From contig NZ_CP081496.1 of assembly GCF_019774615.1 (NCBI RefSeq), positions 3,348,001 to 3,412,000 on the forward strand: a DNA stretch of 64,000 nucleotides. The letters run 5' to 3'. The stretch comes from Streptomyces sp. BHT-5-2. GTDB lineage: Bacteria; Actinomycetota; Actinomycetes; Streptomycetales; Streptomycetaceae. The position numbers were made by a program, and so were the translations under genes. This document shows, one piece after another, positions 1 to 9,332 of the stretch. The notes beneath the pieces are model-generated. The model did not search any database. It saw only the letters and a program-made list of their open reading frames with translations, and was not told the origin of the DNA. How positions within the stretch are numbered: position 1 is the stretch's first letter; every line of letters starts with the position of its first letter.

Positions 1-45
1 CGGCGCTGCCCTTTCTCTGTTGACGGGGTCGTGGAGTCCGTGGAG

Positions 46-720
46 TCAGTTGCCCCAGCGGGACGAACGGCAGGCGTGCTCCAGCCGGGTCCGGCCGAAG
101 GTCTCGCGTTCACGGAGGAATTCGCCGGGGATCGCGTATCGGGGTGCGTTCTTCGGCTTTTTCGCGGCTTGCGCGACGATCGCGTCGGTGAGTGAGCGGA
201 TCATGTCCAGCCGTGGATAGGCGGCGTGCACGGCGTCGGCCTGCTTGTCGGTGACGGCGTCGACGTGTCCGGCGCCCAGTGGGCCGCCGAAGTCGAGGGC
301 GACGCCTTCGCGGACGAGCACGCACAGCGTGCCGCGGCGTTCCGCGATGCCCGGGGAGGTGTGCAGGGCGATGGCCTGCCAGACCTGGTCGGCGTCGGCT
401 GCGGGTATTCCGTGGTCGATCAGGAATGCGGCGGCCCGGTCGGCGCCTTCGACCTCGAACCGCTGGCTGTGCGGGCCGTCCGAGGCCACGCCGAGGTCGT
501 GCATCGCGCACGCGGCGAACAACAGGTCGTCGTGGTAGTCGCGGCCGACGGTCAGGCCGAGGCGGCCGGCAACCAGCCGGGCGAACAGGTAGCTGCGGAT
601 GCTGTGGTTGAAGACGGACGGCGTTTCCACCGGTCGGATGAGGTTCATGACGGCGTCGGCAAGCGGTGTGCCGGGCAGCCTGATCAGGTCGTCGGTCGCT
701 TCGTAGGTAGGTCCGGTCAT
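46..720 (-). CDS. HD-domain phosphohydrolase-like protein
   Basis: A 224-residue protein with the HD-superfamily pattern: a first His in FNHSIRSY (H39), the metal-binding pair in AMHDLG (H74-D75) and a later His in IALHTS (about H120). This arrangement resembles the cyanamide-hydratase-like branch of HD proteins, metal-dependent cytosolic hydrolases, but the substrate cannot be read from sequence. It is divergent from the GlxA-type regulator at 792, with 71 bp between the two starts, so that regulator may control it. That link is an inference from position only. Confidence 0.85.
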   Translation of the reverse strand: MTGPTYEATDDLIRLPGTPLADAVMNLIRPVETPSVFNHSIRSYLFARLVAGRLGLTVGRDYHDDLLFAACAMHDLGVASDGPHSQRFEVEGADRAAAFLIDHGIPAADADQVWQAIALHTSPGIAERRGTLCVLVREGVALDFGGPLGAGHVDAVTDKQADAVHAAYPRLDMIRSLTDAIVAQAAKKPKNAPRYAIPGEFLRERETFGRTRLEHACRSSRWGN

Positions 721-791
721 GTCTTCAGCCTGACCGCGACCGCCCTGACCTGGTGAGAGGCAAAAATTCCATACTTCGTTAGAATCTTGCC

Positions 792-1772
792 ATGACAGTG
801 CATCGAGTCGCGGTCCTGGCGCTGGACGGGGTCACCCCACTCGACCTGGCGATCCCGACGCAGATCTTCACCACCCGGCCGGAAACCTCCTACGAGATGA
901 CCCTGTGCGCGCTGGAGACGAAGGTGGCGACCACCGCGGGTTTCGCACTGGTCGCCGACGGGACTCTGGAACAGGTGCGCACCGCCGACACCCTGATCGT
1001 GCCGGGATTCGAACCGATCCTCCCGTTGCCGGACGCCGTGCTCGACACCCTGGCCGAGGCCCGCGAACGAGGTAAGCGTGTGGTGTCGATCTGTACGGGC
1101 GCCTTCGCGCTGGCCGCGGCAGGCGTACTGGACGGACTGCGCGCCACGACCCATTGGAAGCACATCGACGAGTTCGAGCGGAGCTTCCCGGCCGTCACGG
1201 TCGACCGCGACGTGCTCTACGTCGACGAGGGCGACGTGCTCACCTCGGCCGGGGTGTGCTGCGGCATCGACCTGTGCCTGCATATCGTGCGCCGCGACCT
1301 GGGAGCGGAGGCCGCCAGCCAGATCGCCCGCGGCCTGGTCGCCGCCCCCCACCGAGACGGCGGGCAGGCCCAGTACGTGCCGGCTCCCGTCGCGGTGACC
1401 GGTGAGGCGTCGCTGTCCGGTACCCGTGGATGGGCCCTGCACCGGCTCGGCGAGCCGCTCACGCTGCGCGTACTCGCCCGACACGCGGGCCTTTCGCAGC
1501 GCACCTTCATGCGGCGGTTCGCCGAGGAAACGGGCACGACCCCGTTGCAGTGGCTGCTCAACGCCCGGCTCGGCAGGGCACGGGAACTGCTGGAGACCAC
1601 GGACCGCTCGGTGGAACAGGTGGCGCGGGACAGCGGGCTGGGCACGGCCGCCAACCTGCGGCTGCACTTCCGGCGCGCACTGGACACCACCCCCACTTCC
1701 TACCGCCGCACCTTCGCACGCTCGACGTCGCACAGTCCGGCCTGTTCACCAGCAGTCCCGCGCGCGGACTGA
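792..1772 (+). CDS. GlxA/FtrA-type transcriptional regulator (DJ-1/PfpI + AraC HTH)
   Basis: This 326-residue protein has two parts. Residues 1-185 form a DJ-1/PfpI-like fold with the nucleophile-elbow cysteine in SICTGAF (C101). Residues 210-315 carry two AraC-type helix-turn-helix units (LAGHAG-like LARHAGLSQRTFMRRF, then VARDSGLGTAANLRLHF). Such regulators sense small molecules and usually control a neighbouring enzyme; the divergent HD-domain gene is the obvious candidate. A TAGAAT hexamer about 8 bp upstream of the ATG could be a -10 element. The length is normal for the family and the gene looks intact. Confidence 0.92.
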   Translation: MTVHRVAVLALDGVTPLDLAIPTQIFTTRPETSYEMTLCALETKVATTAGFALVADGTLEQVRTADTLIVPGFEPILPLPDAVLDTLAEARERGKRVVSICTGAFALAAAGVLDGLRATTHWKHIDEFERSFPAVTVDRDVLYVDEGDVLTSAGVCCGIDLCLHIVRRDLGAEAASQIARGLVAAPHRDGGQAQYVPAPVAVTGEASLSGTRGWALHRLGEPLTLRVLARHAGLSQRTFMRRFAEETGTTPLQWLLNARLGRARELLETTDRSVEQVARDSGLGTAANLRLHFRRALDTTPTSYRRTFARSTSHSPACSPAVPRAD

Positions 1773-2320
1773 GAATGGCCACGAGCGCCCACCCATTTCT
1801 GCGGACCTGCCGGGTCACGGCTCCGACCCGTAAGGGGTACTGGATCAAGTGAAACGTCAAGCGCGCTACACACGCGCCGGTTGACGGGCATGCCTGGAGG
1901 GGAGGGCCACTGCAAGGCGATCGAGGGGTCGATCCGCGGCTGGTCCCGCCAGGCCCAACGGGGCCAATGCGGCCGCTTTTTGCCGGACAGGGGCCGAATG
2001 GACGCAGTCGACCTTGGGCGGGCATCGTCCCGGCCCGACGGTGTTCATGGCCGGGGCGCGAGGTGCGGCGGTGCAGGCGCGCCGCGTCGGAGGCGCGTGG
2101 CAGGCAAGCGAGCCAAGCCTGCTGATCCTGCCGGGCGAGACCGTGGAGCGCGATGGGGCACGGATGCGCATCGCGGGCCGCCCGGTGGCGACGCGGCTAC
2201 GCTCCCGGCGTCTGAGGAGGACCCGCTGCTGGGCGGTCTGGACGACGGCCGGGAAATCCATGATCATCTCCGGAGCCATTGGCTGTTTCGCTGCTGTCCG
2301 GCTCCGTATGCCCGCGCCTT
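1773..2320. other. gene-poor stretch between regulator and terpene synthase
   Basis: About 550 bases without a coding sequence I can support. Open frames here are GC-rich shadows without recognisable domains. It presumably holds the promoter of the terpene synthase, but no convincing -35/-10 pair is visible. Confidence 0.5.
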
Positions 2321-3331
2321 ATGACCTTTGGAGAGCTCGTGCCCCAAGGCATGGACCTGCACATCCCCTTCCCTGGCCGGATCAGTCCGGATGCCGACCG
2401 TGCGCGTCGCGTGCACCTTGCGTGGCCCCGGTCCCACGGACTTCTGCCGGGCCCGGCAGCCGAGCGCCGGCACCTGATGGGCGCATACGCCGACGTGGCA
2501 GCCCGGTTCCATCCCACGGCCACCGGGCCCGAACTGGACCTGGCCGTGGACCAGCAGAGCTGGTACTTCCTCTTCGATGACCACTTCGACGGGCCGGTCG
2601 GCTCCGACCCCGACGCGGTACGAGCGCTGGTCCGGGAAGTCGCCTCGACACTCGACGGCCCGGGCCCGGCCCAGCATCCGCTCGCCCGGGCGTTCGCGGA
2701 CCTGTGGGGACGCAGCGCCGCCGGGATGTCCGGGGCCTGGCGTGCCCGGGCCGCGACCGACTGGCGCATGTACCTCGATGGCTACGTGGGCGAGGCACAC
2801 GCACGGAGCCGAGTGCGGCCCCCGGCCTCAGCGGACCACCTCGCGCTGCGCACGCGCACGATCGGCGCGCTGCCCGTGCTGGACATGGCCGAACGCGTCG
2901 GGCACTACGAGTGCCCGGCCCGCGCCCTCGCGAGCCCGCTGCTGGGGGACCTGCGGCAGCTCGCCGCCGAGGTGGTCATCCTCGACAACGACATCGTGTC
3001 GGTGGAGAAGGAAGAAGCTGTCGGCGAGATCAACCTGGTGCTCCTGCTCCAGGGCGAGCGCCGGTGCTCACGCACCGCGGCCATGGAACTGATGCGCACG
3101 ATGGTCAAGGAACGGACAGAGCGGTTCGTCGAGTTGGAGCAGGGGCTGCCGGCCCTCGCCGAGAGCCTGGGACTGGACGAGGCAGAGCGCACGGCCCTGG
3201 AACGCTACGACCACGACGCGCTGCGCACCCTGATGCGCGGCGCGCACGACTGGCACCAGAGCGTGGAGCGCTACGGCGACGAGTTCGCCGAGATGTGCGC
3301 GGACGCCGTCGAGCGGGTGGCAGAGCAGTGA
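2321..3331 (+). CDS. class I terpene synthase
   Basis: A bacterial class I terpene cyclase of about 336 residues, the usual size for single-domain sesquiterpene synthases. All hallmarks are present: the aspartate-rich motif DDHFD (residues 86-90), the NSE triad NDIVSVEKE (223-231) and the C-terminal Arg-Tyr pair in WHQSVERY (R317, Y318). It should ionise a linear prenyl diphosphate using three Mg ions, most likely FPP; the product cannot be predicted. The start is uncertain: ATG 2321, GTG 2339 and ATG 2351 (MDLHIPFPG, a family-typical beginning) are all possible and none has an ideal ribosome site. No prenyl synthase or P450 adjoins it directly. Confidence 0.93.
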   Translation: MTFGELVPQGMDLHIPFPGRISPDADRARRVHLAWPRSHGLLPGPAAERRHLMGAYADVAARFHPTATGPELDLAVDQQSWYFLFDDHFDGPVGSDPDAVRALVREVASTLDGPGPAQHPLARAFADLWGRSAAGMSGAWRARAATDWRMYLDGYVGEAHARSRVRPPASADHLALRTRTIGALPVLDMAERVGHYECPARALASPLLGDLRQLAAEVVILDNDIVSVEKEEAVGEINLVLLLQGERRCSRTAAMELMRTMVKERTERFVELEQGLPALAESLGLDEAERTALERYDHDALRTLMRGAHDWHQSVERYGDEFAEMCADAVERVAEQ

Positions 3332-3438
3332 TCGAGGCTGCGGACTCCGCGGCGGCGAGGGCACTGCCGGGCAAACGCCAACATGGACCACTGCGCGTGG
3401 GTAAGTGATGCGGCGTTTTGGCCGGAACACCGCACCAC

Positions 3439-3840
3439 TCAGCGGTAGTGGCCGCCGGCTGCTGCCCACTCGGCAGCGATGTCAGGCTCGGCCTCGGTCT
3501 GCTCCGCGTCCGGGTCCGGGTCCGGGGAGCAGCACCAAGGGGCGCGGCCCCACCTCTTGAGGGAGGCGGCCGTCGCCGCATCGCGCAGCTCCGTCAGGTC
3601 CGCGACGGTGTGCGCGGTTTCTGCGTAGGCGTTCACGATGTCGATGGCGTCCGCGAGCGCCGACAATTCCACTCGGCAGATCGGCGGGTCGGCCGCGTTC
3701 AGCGGGGCCTCGGCAACCGCTCCGGGCGGGGGCGGCCGGTACCCGACGGCGTCGGCCACGAGGAAGCCCCCGGCCACGCGATCAAGCACCGGAAAATTCG
3801 CGTGCTCGTGTGCGACGCCCAGTGTTAGTTTTTCGATCAT
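3439..3840 (-). CDS. hypothetical protein
   Basis: A 133-residue reading frame starting MIEKLTLGVAHEHANF. The composition looks coding and non-repetitive in the first 100 residues, followed by an Asp/Pro/Glu-rich tail. I recognise no domain. Start 3838-3840 is chosen because the frame beyond it runs into the divergent esterase promoter region. It faces away from the esterase gene at 4009 with 168 bp between them. Confidence 0.5.
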   Translation of the reverse strand: MIEKLTLGVAHEHANFPVLDRVAGGFLVADAVGYRPPPPGAVAEAPLNAADPPICRVELSALADAIDIVNAYAETAHTVADLTELRDAATAASLKRWGRAPWCCSPDPDPDAEQTEAEPDIAAEWAAAGGHYR

Positions 3841-4008
3841 GGCAGTCTTCAGCAACTTTCTCTGACGGGGTTCGTCGACAAACGCGGCGCGCCGTTGGCC
3901 AATGGCCCGGTGCCGGTCGCGTCTGCGCATCGTCGCGCCGCCGCGTCCGCCCGCGTGCGGACAGGCGGCTGTGTCCTGAACCTCCGAGCCGAGAAATGAG
4001 CTCCAGCT

Positions 4009-5322
4009 GTGCCTGTTCAGCCTTCTTCTCGTTCTTCCCGTGCCGTGCTTGCCGATTGGTTCCGCATGCACTCCACCACCCTGACCACTCTTGATCCGCA
4101 GCACCCCCTCGACGACCTCGAAGTGCTCCGGGAGATCGTCGGCGACGCCCGGGTCATCGCGATCGGTGAGGGCGCCCACTTCGTCGAAGAGTTCTCCCGC
4201 GCACGCCAGCGGGTGCTCCGCTTTCTCGCCGAACGCTGCGGATTCACCGTCTTCGCCATGGAGTTCGGCTTCAGCGAAGCCTTCCCCCTCGACCGCTGGC
4301 TCCAGGGCGGGGGCGATGACGGCGACCTGGCGAACGTCAGCCGGGCCGCCGCCGAATGGGGCGCCGCAGACCTCATGAACTGGCTGCGCCACCACAACCG
4401 CACCAGCGCCCACCCCTTGCGCTTCGCCGGCATCGACGTCCCCGAAGCCGGCGGCGCACTACGACCCGCCCTGGAACCCGTGGCCGACTACCTGCGCGAG
4501 GTCGACCCCGACGCACTGCCCCTCGTCGATACGGTCCTTGACGTCAGCGACCGGTTCCTCAAGGACTGCGGCTCCGGCGCCGCGGCCGGCCCCGCGTGGG
4601 CGGCTCTGCCTGCCGACGAGCAGAACGAACTTACCGCCACACTGGCGCGCCTGCTGCTGCGGCTGCGCGCTGCCGAGCCGCTCTACGTCTCCCGCAGCAG
4701 CCAGGGCCGCTTCGACATCGCCAGGCGCCGGGTGGAGGCAGCCTGCCACACCGACTACATGTACCAGGCGATGAACGCCCTGCTGTCCGGCCGGGGTTTG
4801 GCGGCGGACCTGTCGGTGCGAGAGATCTACATGGCCGAATCCGTGGGCTGGCACCTTGATCACACAGAACCGGGGTCCCGGATCGTCCTTGCGGCACACA
4901 ACAACCACATCCACAAGACGGCGTTTTCTTTGGAGTTCGCCGGCGGCCTCACCACACTTCCCATGGGCCAGCACCTCCACCGGATGCTCGGCCAGGACTA
5001 CCGCGCAGTGGCCCTCGTCCACACAGCAAACCATGTGCCGGAGATGTACCCCGACCCAAGCACCGCGGTCGGCTTCACCCTCGCCGAAACCCACCTTGAG
5101 CCTGCCGAGCCCGGCAGCGTCGAGGCCGCCCTCGCCGACTCCGGACTCGCCGACCAGATCACTTTGACCGACCTGCGCCACGCACCTCGCGACGCCCAGG
5201 GGGCACCACTGCTCAACGGGATCCGGTTCCAGAGCTCCCATCTGAGCACCCCAGTCCCCGAGGCATTCGATGCCGTGATCGCCGTCCCGACAGTCACCCG
5301 AGACCGCACAGTGCGCTTCTGA
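4009..5322 (+). CDS. erythromycin esterase family protein
   Basis: A 437-residue protein of the erythromycin-esterase (EreA-like) superfamily. Visible family landmarks are GEGAHFVEEF near residue 50 (the GE.tHG-like metal/catalytic His block), EFGFSEA, the conserved region around RFAGIDVPEAG, and the late AAHNNHIHK block. Some family members hydrolyse the macrolide lactone ring; many Streptomyces paralogues have unknown substrates, so resistance should not be assumed. A GTG start at 4009 keeps the conserved helix before TLDPQ; an internal ATG at 4066 would remove it. The gene ends at a strong hairpin. Confidence 0.88.
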   Translation: MPVQPSSRSSRAVLADWFRMHSTTLTTLDPQHPLDDLEVLREIVGDARVIAIGEGAHFVEEFSRARQRVLRFLAERCGFTVFAMEFGFSEAFPLDRWLQGGGDDGDLANVSRAAAEWGAADLMNWLRHHNRTSAHPLRFAGIDVPEAGGALRPALEPVADYLREVDPDALPLVDTVLDVSDRFLKDCGSGAAAGPAWAALPADEQNELTATLARLLLRLRAAEPLYVSRSSQGRFDIARRRVEAACHTDYMYQAMNALLSGRGLAADLSVREIYMAESVGWHLDHTEPGSRIVLAAHNNHIHKTAFSLEFAGGLTTLPMGQHLHRMLGQDYRAVALVHTANHVPEMYPDPSTAVGFTLAETHLEPAEPGSVEAALADSGLADQITLTDLRHAPRDAQGAPLLNGIRFQSSHLSTPVPEAFDAVIAVPTVTRDRTVRF

Positions 5323-5767
5323 CCCACCCGAACCCGATCAGGCGGGACCTCCCGACGGAGGCCCCGCCTGCCCACGGCCCAAAGCGGCGGGCTCGGTGCT
5401 GCCCATACCGAACGCGGGCCTTCGCCTGGTTCACCAGGCGCTTCAGCTTGGCTCGGGTGCCTTCGGTGTGCCGCGGCTCGGCACCCAGGCCGAGCGCCAG
5501 GCAGACGTCCCTGGCACGGAGACCTTCCCCGGCGTTCTCGATGGCGGCCAGGATCTTGCTACGTCCGGCAGGCAGCGGCTCGGGCGGTGGGGTGCCGTCC
5601 TCGGTGGCCAGTTCCAGGAGGGTCTGTCGGGTGATCTCCAGGCGTTTCAAGGTGCCTTCGGCGGCGGTGAGCTACTCGGTGAGGTGGGCGATCTGGGCAC
5701 GCAGCCGTTCGGCCGTCTCGCGGACGAGCCGCTGGCGAGTCTCGAACTTGTCCAGGAGTTCCCTCAT
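5294..5767 (-). pseudogene. broken winged-helix-like accessory protein with in-frame amber codon
   Basis: The frame opens at ATG 5767 with an N-terminal coiled coil (MRELLDKFETRQRLV) and is cut at codon 32 by TAG (5672-5674), where neighbouring residues suggest an original CAG. Translation resumes in the same frame with LKRLEITRQTLLEL and a winged-helix-like part (GRSKILAAIE, ARDVCLALGLG, GTRAKLKRL). After about 5426 the homologous part ends and the frame runs into the esterase terminator, so the 3' end is also lost. It resembles small HTH proteins carried beside transposases in Streptomyces. A second broken gene of the same type lies at 21451-21799. Confidence 0.7.
5340..5369 (+). terminator. 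intrinsic terminator of the esterase gene
   Basis: A near-perfect hairpin: an arm beginning aggcggg.cctcc and an arm ending ggagg.cccgcct with a 4-nt loop, 17 bases after the esterase stop codon. It lacks a U tract, as is common in Streptomyces. Confidence 0.8.
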
Positions 5768-5839
5768 CGACGCTCCTGCTGGTGGGGTGCTGCTCGATGC
5801 CGTCGGCCCGCCGATCCCGGTCCCCGCCGATCGGGAACC

Positions 5840-6850
5840 TCATCGCTGGGGCGTTTGGGCCGCGCCTTCAGTGTCCGCCGTGCTGGCCGCGTTGCCGGGT
5901 GCGGGCAACGGACTGCCCTGTGGAACGCCGGTGTTCACGAGCACGGTGGACATCAGGGCGGCCACGACGAGGATGCCGGTCGCCCACCAGCTGGCCTGTG
6001 TGCAGCCGTTGACCAGGGCCTGAGCCCGGAGCAGTTGGTGTGCGGCCGGATTGGTCGCGTCTGCCGGGTGCACGGAGAGGTAGGCCGTCGTGGTGGAGGC
6101 CGCGACGGTGTTCAGCAGGGCGGTGCCGACGGCGCCGCCGACCCGCTGTGAGGCGTTGACCATGGCGGAGCCAACCCCGACGTCGTGCGGCTCGATGCCG
6201 TGCGTGGCGAGTGATATGGCGGGCGTGAGGGCCGTGCCCATGCCGACGCCGAACATCAGTTGCGCGGGCAGGAGCAGATCCGCGTACGCCGAATCCACCT
6301 CCAGCTGGGTCAGGAGCAGCATGCTGACCGCGGCGATCAGTAGTCCCGGCGCCATGACGAGGCGTGGCGGGAAGCGGGGCATCAGGAGAGGGCTGAGCTG
6401 CGTGGAGCCGACGATCATGCCGGCGATCACCGGCAGGAATGCGAAGCCCGTCCGGACTGGAGAGTAGCCCTGCACGAGCTGGAGGTAGTACGTCAGGAAC
6501 AGGAAGAGACCGAACATCGGAACGGCGGCGAGTCCGAGCACGAGGTAGGCACCGGCGCGGTTGCGCTCCGTCAGGACGCGTAAGGGGAGCAGCGGGAAGG
6601 GCACCTTCGCCTCGGTGAGCACGAAGGCGAAGAGCAGCACGGCTGAGGCGACGAACACGGACACTGTCAGGGTATCCGGCCCTCCGGCGGACCCGGCACG
6701 CGTGAAGCCATACACCAGCGCCAGCAGGCCGGTGGTGGCGAGCAGGACGCCCGGTATGTCGAGTGGTGCGCGGTGGCGGCCGCCGGCGGGCTCACGGATG
6801 ACGAAGAGCGCACCCGTCGCCGCGACCACGGCGTCGGCGCACCGAGGCGC
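5840..6850 (-). pseudogene. MFS (DHA2/EmrB-like) transporter lacking its N-terminal half
   Basis: The frame encodes the C-terminal 330 residues of a 14-TM EmrB/QacA-type drug exporter, with recognisable linker FVIREPAGGRHR, helix 9 region and the motif GMGTALTPAISLATHG. About seven transmembrane helices and the substrate/proton motif A are missing. Homology begins abruptly at about 6830-6850, immediately after the stop of the GNAT gene, so a deletion fused the two loci. It is not expected to transport anything. Confidence 0.82.
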
Positions 6851-7621
6851 TCAGTTGTCCGGCTCGAAGATGTATGGCCGGGTGAAGGTGACCACCTCGA
6901 AACCGCGCTTGCGCAGGATTGGTTCAGAGGTGGGCAGCGCATCGGTGACCAGCAGGCGGCAGCCGCGCTCCCTGGCCTGCCGCAGCCGGGAGCCGACCAC
7001 TGCGGTGAAGAAGCCTTGCCGACGGTGGGTCGTCTTGGTCCGGGCGCCCGCCAGCTCGGCGAAAGGGCTGCCAGCTTGGAAGTAGACCCGTCCGCAGGAG
7101 ACCGGCTCGCCCTGGGCATAGGCGATGTGCACGCTCATCGCGTCAGGCTGCTCTTCGAGCAGCCGAGCCAGCTGCCGACGCTCCTCGTCCGCGTTACGCC
7201 GACCGATCTGGCGGGAGATCTCGGCGTAGTCGTCGAGCGCAGCGTCGTCGGTCAACTGCCGTACCTCGTAGTCCGAGGTGCCGAAGAGGGACGATGATGC
7301 CTCGGCGACTGGGAGTATCAGCACCTGCTCCTCCTCGTCGGGCTCGAAGCCCGCTTCTTCGAGCGCGGCAGCCAGGCCCTGCTGCCTGTCGTGGCCGTAG
7401 ACTTTCCACTCCAGGGTGTAGCCGCCGGACCGGGCGAGCTCCCGCTCTCCGCGGACCAGTTCCACGACCTCGCCGTCCGCCAGGTCGGCGAAGACGATCC
7501 GGCACTCCGAGCCGTCCGCCGAGTACTCGCGCACCAGGTCGGCGTGTCCGGCGGCGACACCGCTCGCGCGCCGCAGCGCGTCGAGTTCCGCCAGAACCTC
7601 GGTTTTGACCGCTTCGTTCAT
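6851..7621 (-). CDS. GNAT family N-acetyltransferase
   Basis: A 256-residue protein with a two-part layout: an N-terminal degenerate acetyltransferase half and a C-terminal GNAT fold with the acetyl-CoA loop in THRRQGFFTAVVG and the following helix. Such proteins acetylate amines of small molecules or peptides; the substrate is unknown. The ATG is preceded by a purine-rich GAGGAAGGA site. The gene is intact but its stop codon sits at the deletion joint with the truncated MFS gene. Confidence 0.87.
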   Translation of the reverse strand: MNEAVKTEVLAELDALRRASGVAAGHADLVREYSADGSECRIVFADLADGEVVELVRGERELARSGGYTLEWKVYGHDRQQGLAAALEEAGFEPDEEEQVLILPVAEASSSLFGTSDYEVRQLTDDAALDDYAEISRQIGRRNADEERRQLARLLEEQPDAMSVHIAYAQGEPVSCGRVYFQAGSPFAELAGARTKTTHRRQGFFTAVVGSRLRQARERGCRLLVTDALPTSEPILRKRGFEVVTFTRPYIFEPDN

Positions 7622-7636
7622 GTCGGTCCTTCCTCG

Positions 7637-7771
7637 TCAGACGCCGGCGAACGCCGGGGCCAGGGCCTTGCTCAGGGCGGTGTTCATGAAGTCGTCGCTG
7701 ACGTGCGTGTAGATGGCCGTGGACCTGTCACACTCGTGACCGAATTGCTGCTGGATTACCTTGAGTTCGCC
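7637..7771 (-). pseudogene. C-terminal remnant of a tyrosine recombinase
   Basis: Only the last 44 residues remain: LKVIQQQFGHECDRSTAIY followed by THVSDDFMN, matching the end of phage-type integrases including the catalytic GHE..STAIYTHVS region with its Tyr. Everything before it is unrelated sequence. This is one of several recombinase scars in the window. Confidence 0.7.
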
Positions 7772-7969
7772 TGCTCGGCAGGCTGTTGACCTGTGTGTTT
7801 GCGTCGTGGTGGTGGTCCGTGACGTAGCGGGTGAGGGCACTGGGGGTTCTTTCAGTACGGGCTGGTCGATATAGATCTGGGATGGGAGCAGTTCCTTTCG
7901 AGGGGCCACTGACCTGGAATACGAATGGTCACGGAACGCGCGCGGGTCGCCGGTTACCGAGGCATGCTC

Positions 7970-9172
7970 CTACTCGCAGTAGTGATTCAGGACGTCCAGC
8001 AGGTGCCGTGCCCATCTGTCGTACGTCACGTCGTCGGGTGCGGTCAGCGTGCAGTCGTACGGAACGTCGTCGGTGCACTCGATGAACAGCGTGCATTGCA
8101 GGCTGGCGTCCTTGAGAGTGTGGCCGATGCTCGCGATTTCGTTCCAGGGGAAGTCGATGCTGATGCCATTGAGGCCGACCAGCCTGATCTCGACCCCGTG
8201 GGCATCGATGACCATGGCACGCTCGTCGTCCTCGGCCTGGAAGAATTCGGCGTCCTCGGGAAGGAGTTCCTGGGCCTTTCCAGGACCGTCCTCGGTGGGC
8301 AGTGCCACGAGGGTGGGCGGTGGCGCCACGAGGGTGGGCGGGTGCGAGGCGTCCACGACCCCGGTGAACGCGTCGAGCAGTTGCTCCGTGGTGGGGCGAC
8401 GAGCCGGGTCCTTCTCCAGGCAGGCCCCGACGATCCCGCATATGCTTTCGGGGACTGGTGACAGGTCCGCTTCCGCGTGCACCGAGCGGTACATCAGCAT
8501 CATCGGTGTGCCCTCGCCGAAGGCGCTGCCGCCCGCTGCCGCCACGAGGACGGCGCCGAGGGCGAACACATCGGCGGCGCCGGTCACTTCCCGGCCCTCC
8601 GCCTGTTCGGGCGCGAGATAGCCGGGAGTGCCGAAGGCGTGGCCTGTCATGGTCAGCCGGGTGGACTCGATGGCCCGGGCGATGCCGAAATCCAAGACTC
8701 GTGGACCGTCCGGCGCCATGATGATGTTGCCCGGCTTCAGATCGCGGTGCACGAGCCCGCATCTGTGTACCGCCTGGAGCGCCTCCGCCAGCGCCGCGCC
8801 GAGCTGTCGCAGCTCTCCCTCGGCCATGTGCTCTTCGGCGGCGATTAAGTGGGCGAGTGTCGGGCCCGGCACATACGCCGTGGCCAGCCAAGGCGGCTCC
8901 CCGTCCGGATCGGCGTCCACCACCTGCGCTGTGTGGAAGCCGCCGACCTTGCGCGCCGCGTCCACCTCGGCCCGGAACCGGGCCCGGAAGGCCGTGTCTG
9001 CGGCCAACTCTGGCCTAGCCACCTTTACCGCCAGCAGACGCCCGCCGCGCGACCGGGCCAGGTAGACCGTGCCCATCCCGCCCGCACCGAGTTCCCGCAC
9101 CACGGCGTACGATCCGAACCGTTCCAACTGGTCCTCCCCCAAACGCCCTTGACGTCTTCTTGTATCTACCAT
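7970..9172 (-). CDS. Ser/Thr protein kinase (PKN2/Hanks type), soluble
   Basis: A 400-residue kinase starting MVDTRRRQGRLG. Kinase features are in order: P-loop LGAGGMGTVYLA (about 29-39), catalytic Lys in LAVKVA (K50), HRDLKPGN catalytic loop, DFGIARA, and GTPGYLAPEQA activation segment. No transmembrane helix or PASTA repeat follows, unlike PknB. The linker carries a tandem PPTLVA repeat, followed by a roughly 85-residue C-terminal domain that I do not recognise but which looks like a small beta-rich fold. Targets are unknown. The start at 9172 is preferred over an upstream frame extension because homology begins here. Confidence 0.93.
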   Translation of the reverse strand: MVDTRRRQGRLGEDQLERFGSYAVVRELGAGGMGTVYLARSRGGRLLAVKVARPELAADTAFRARFRAEVDAARKVGGFHTAQVVDADPDGEPPWLATAYVPGPTLAHLIAAEEHMAEGELRQLGAALAEALQAVHRCGLVHRDLKPGNIIMAPDGPRVLDFGIARAIESTRLTMTGHAFGTPGYLAPEQAEGREVTGAADVFALGAVLVAAAGGSAFGEGTPMMLMYRSVHAEADLSPVPESICGIVGACLEKDPARRPTTEQLLDAFTGVVDASHPPTLVAPPPTLVALPTEDGPGKAQELLPEDAEFFQAEDDERAMVIDAHGVEIRLVGLNGISIDFPWNEIASIGHTLKDASLQCTLFIECTDDVPYDCTLTAPDDVTYDRWARHLLDVLNHYCE

Positions 9173-9332
9173 GTCCCGTCCGTACCAGCCTGCGAGTGTC
9201 TCTCGTCTCGGGACTGGCCGCGCACATGAAACATTTACCCGGGTCCACCACGTCACTGAGGTGAAGACGATGCGAGCGAGTTGCCCCGCCTGGGATTACC
9301 CGCTCCTGCTTGTGGTGGGTTGGTGCGAGTTG

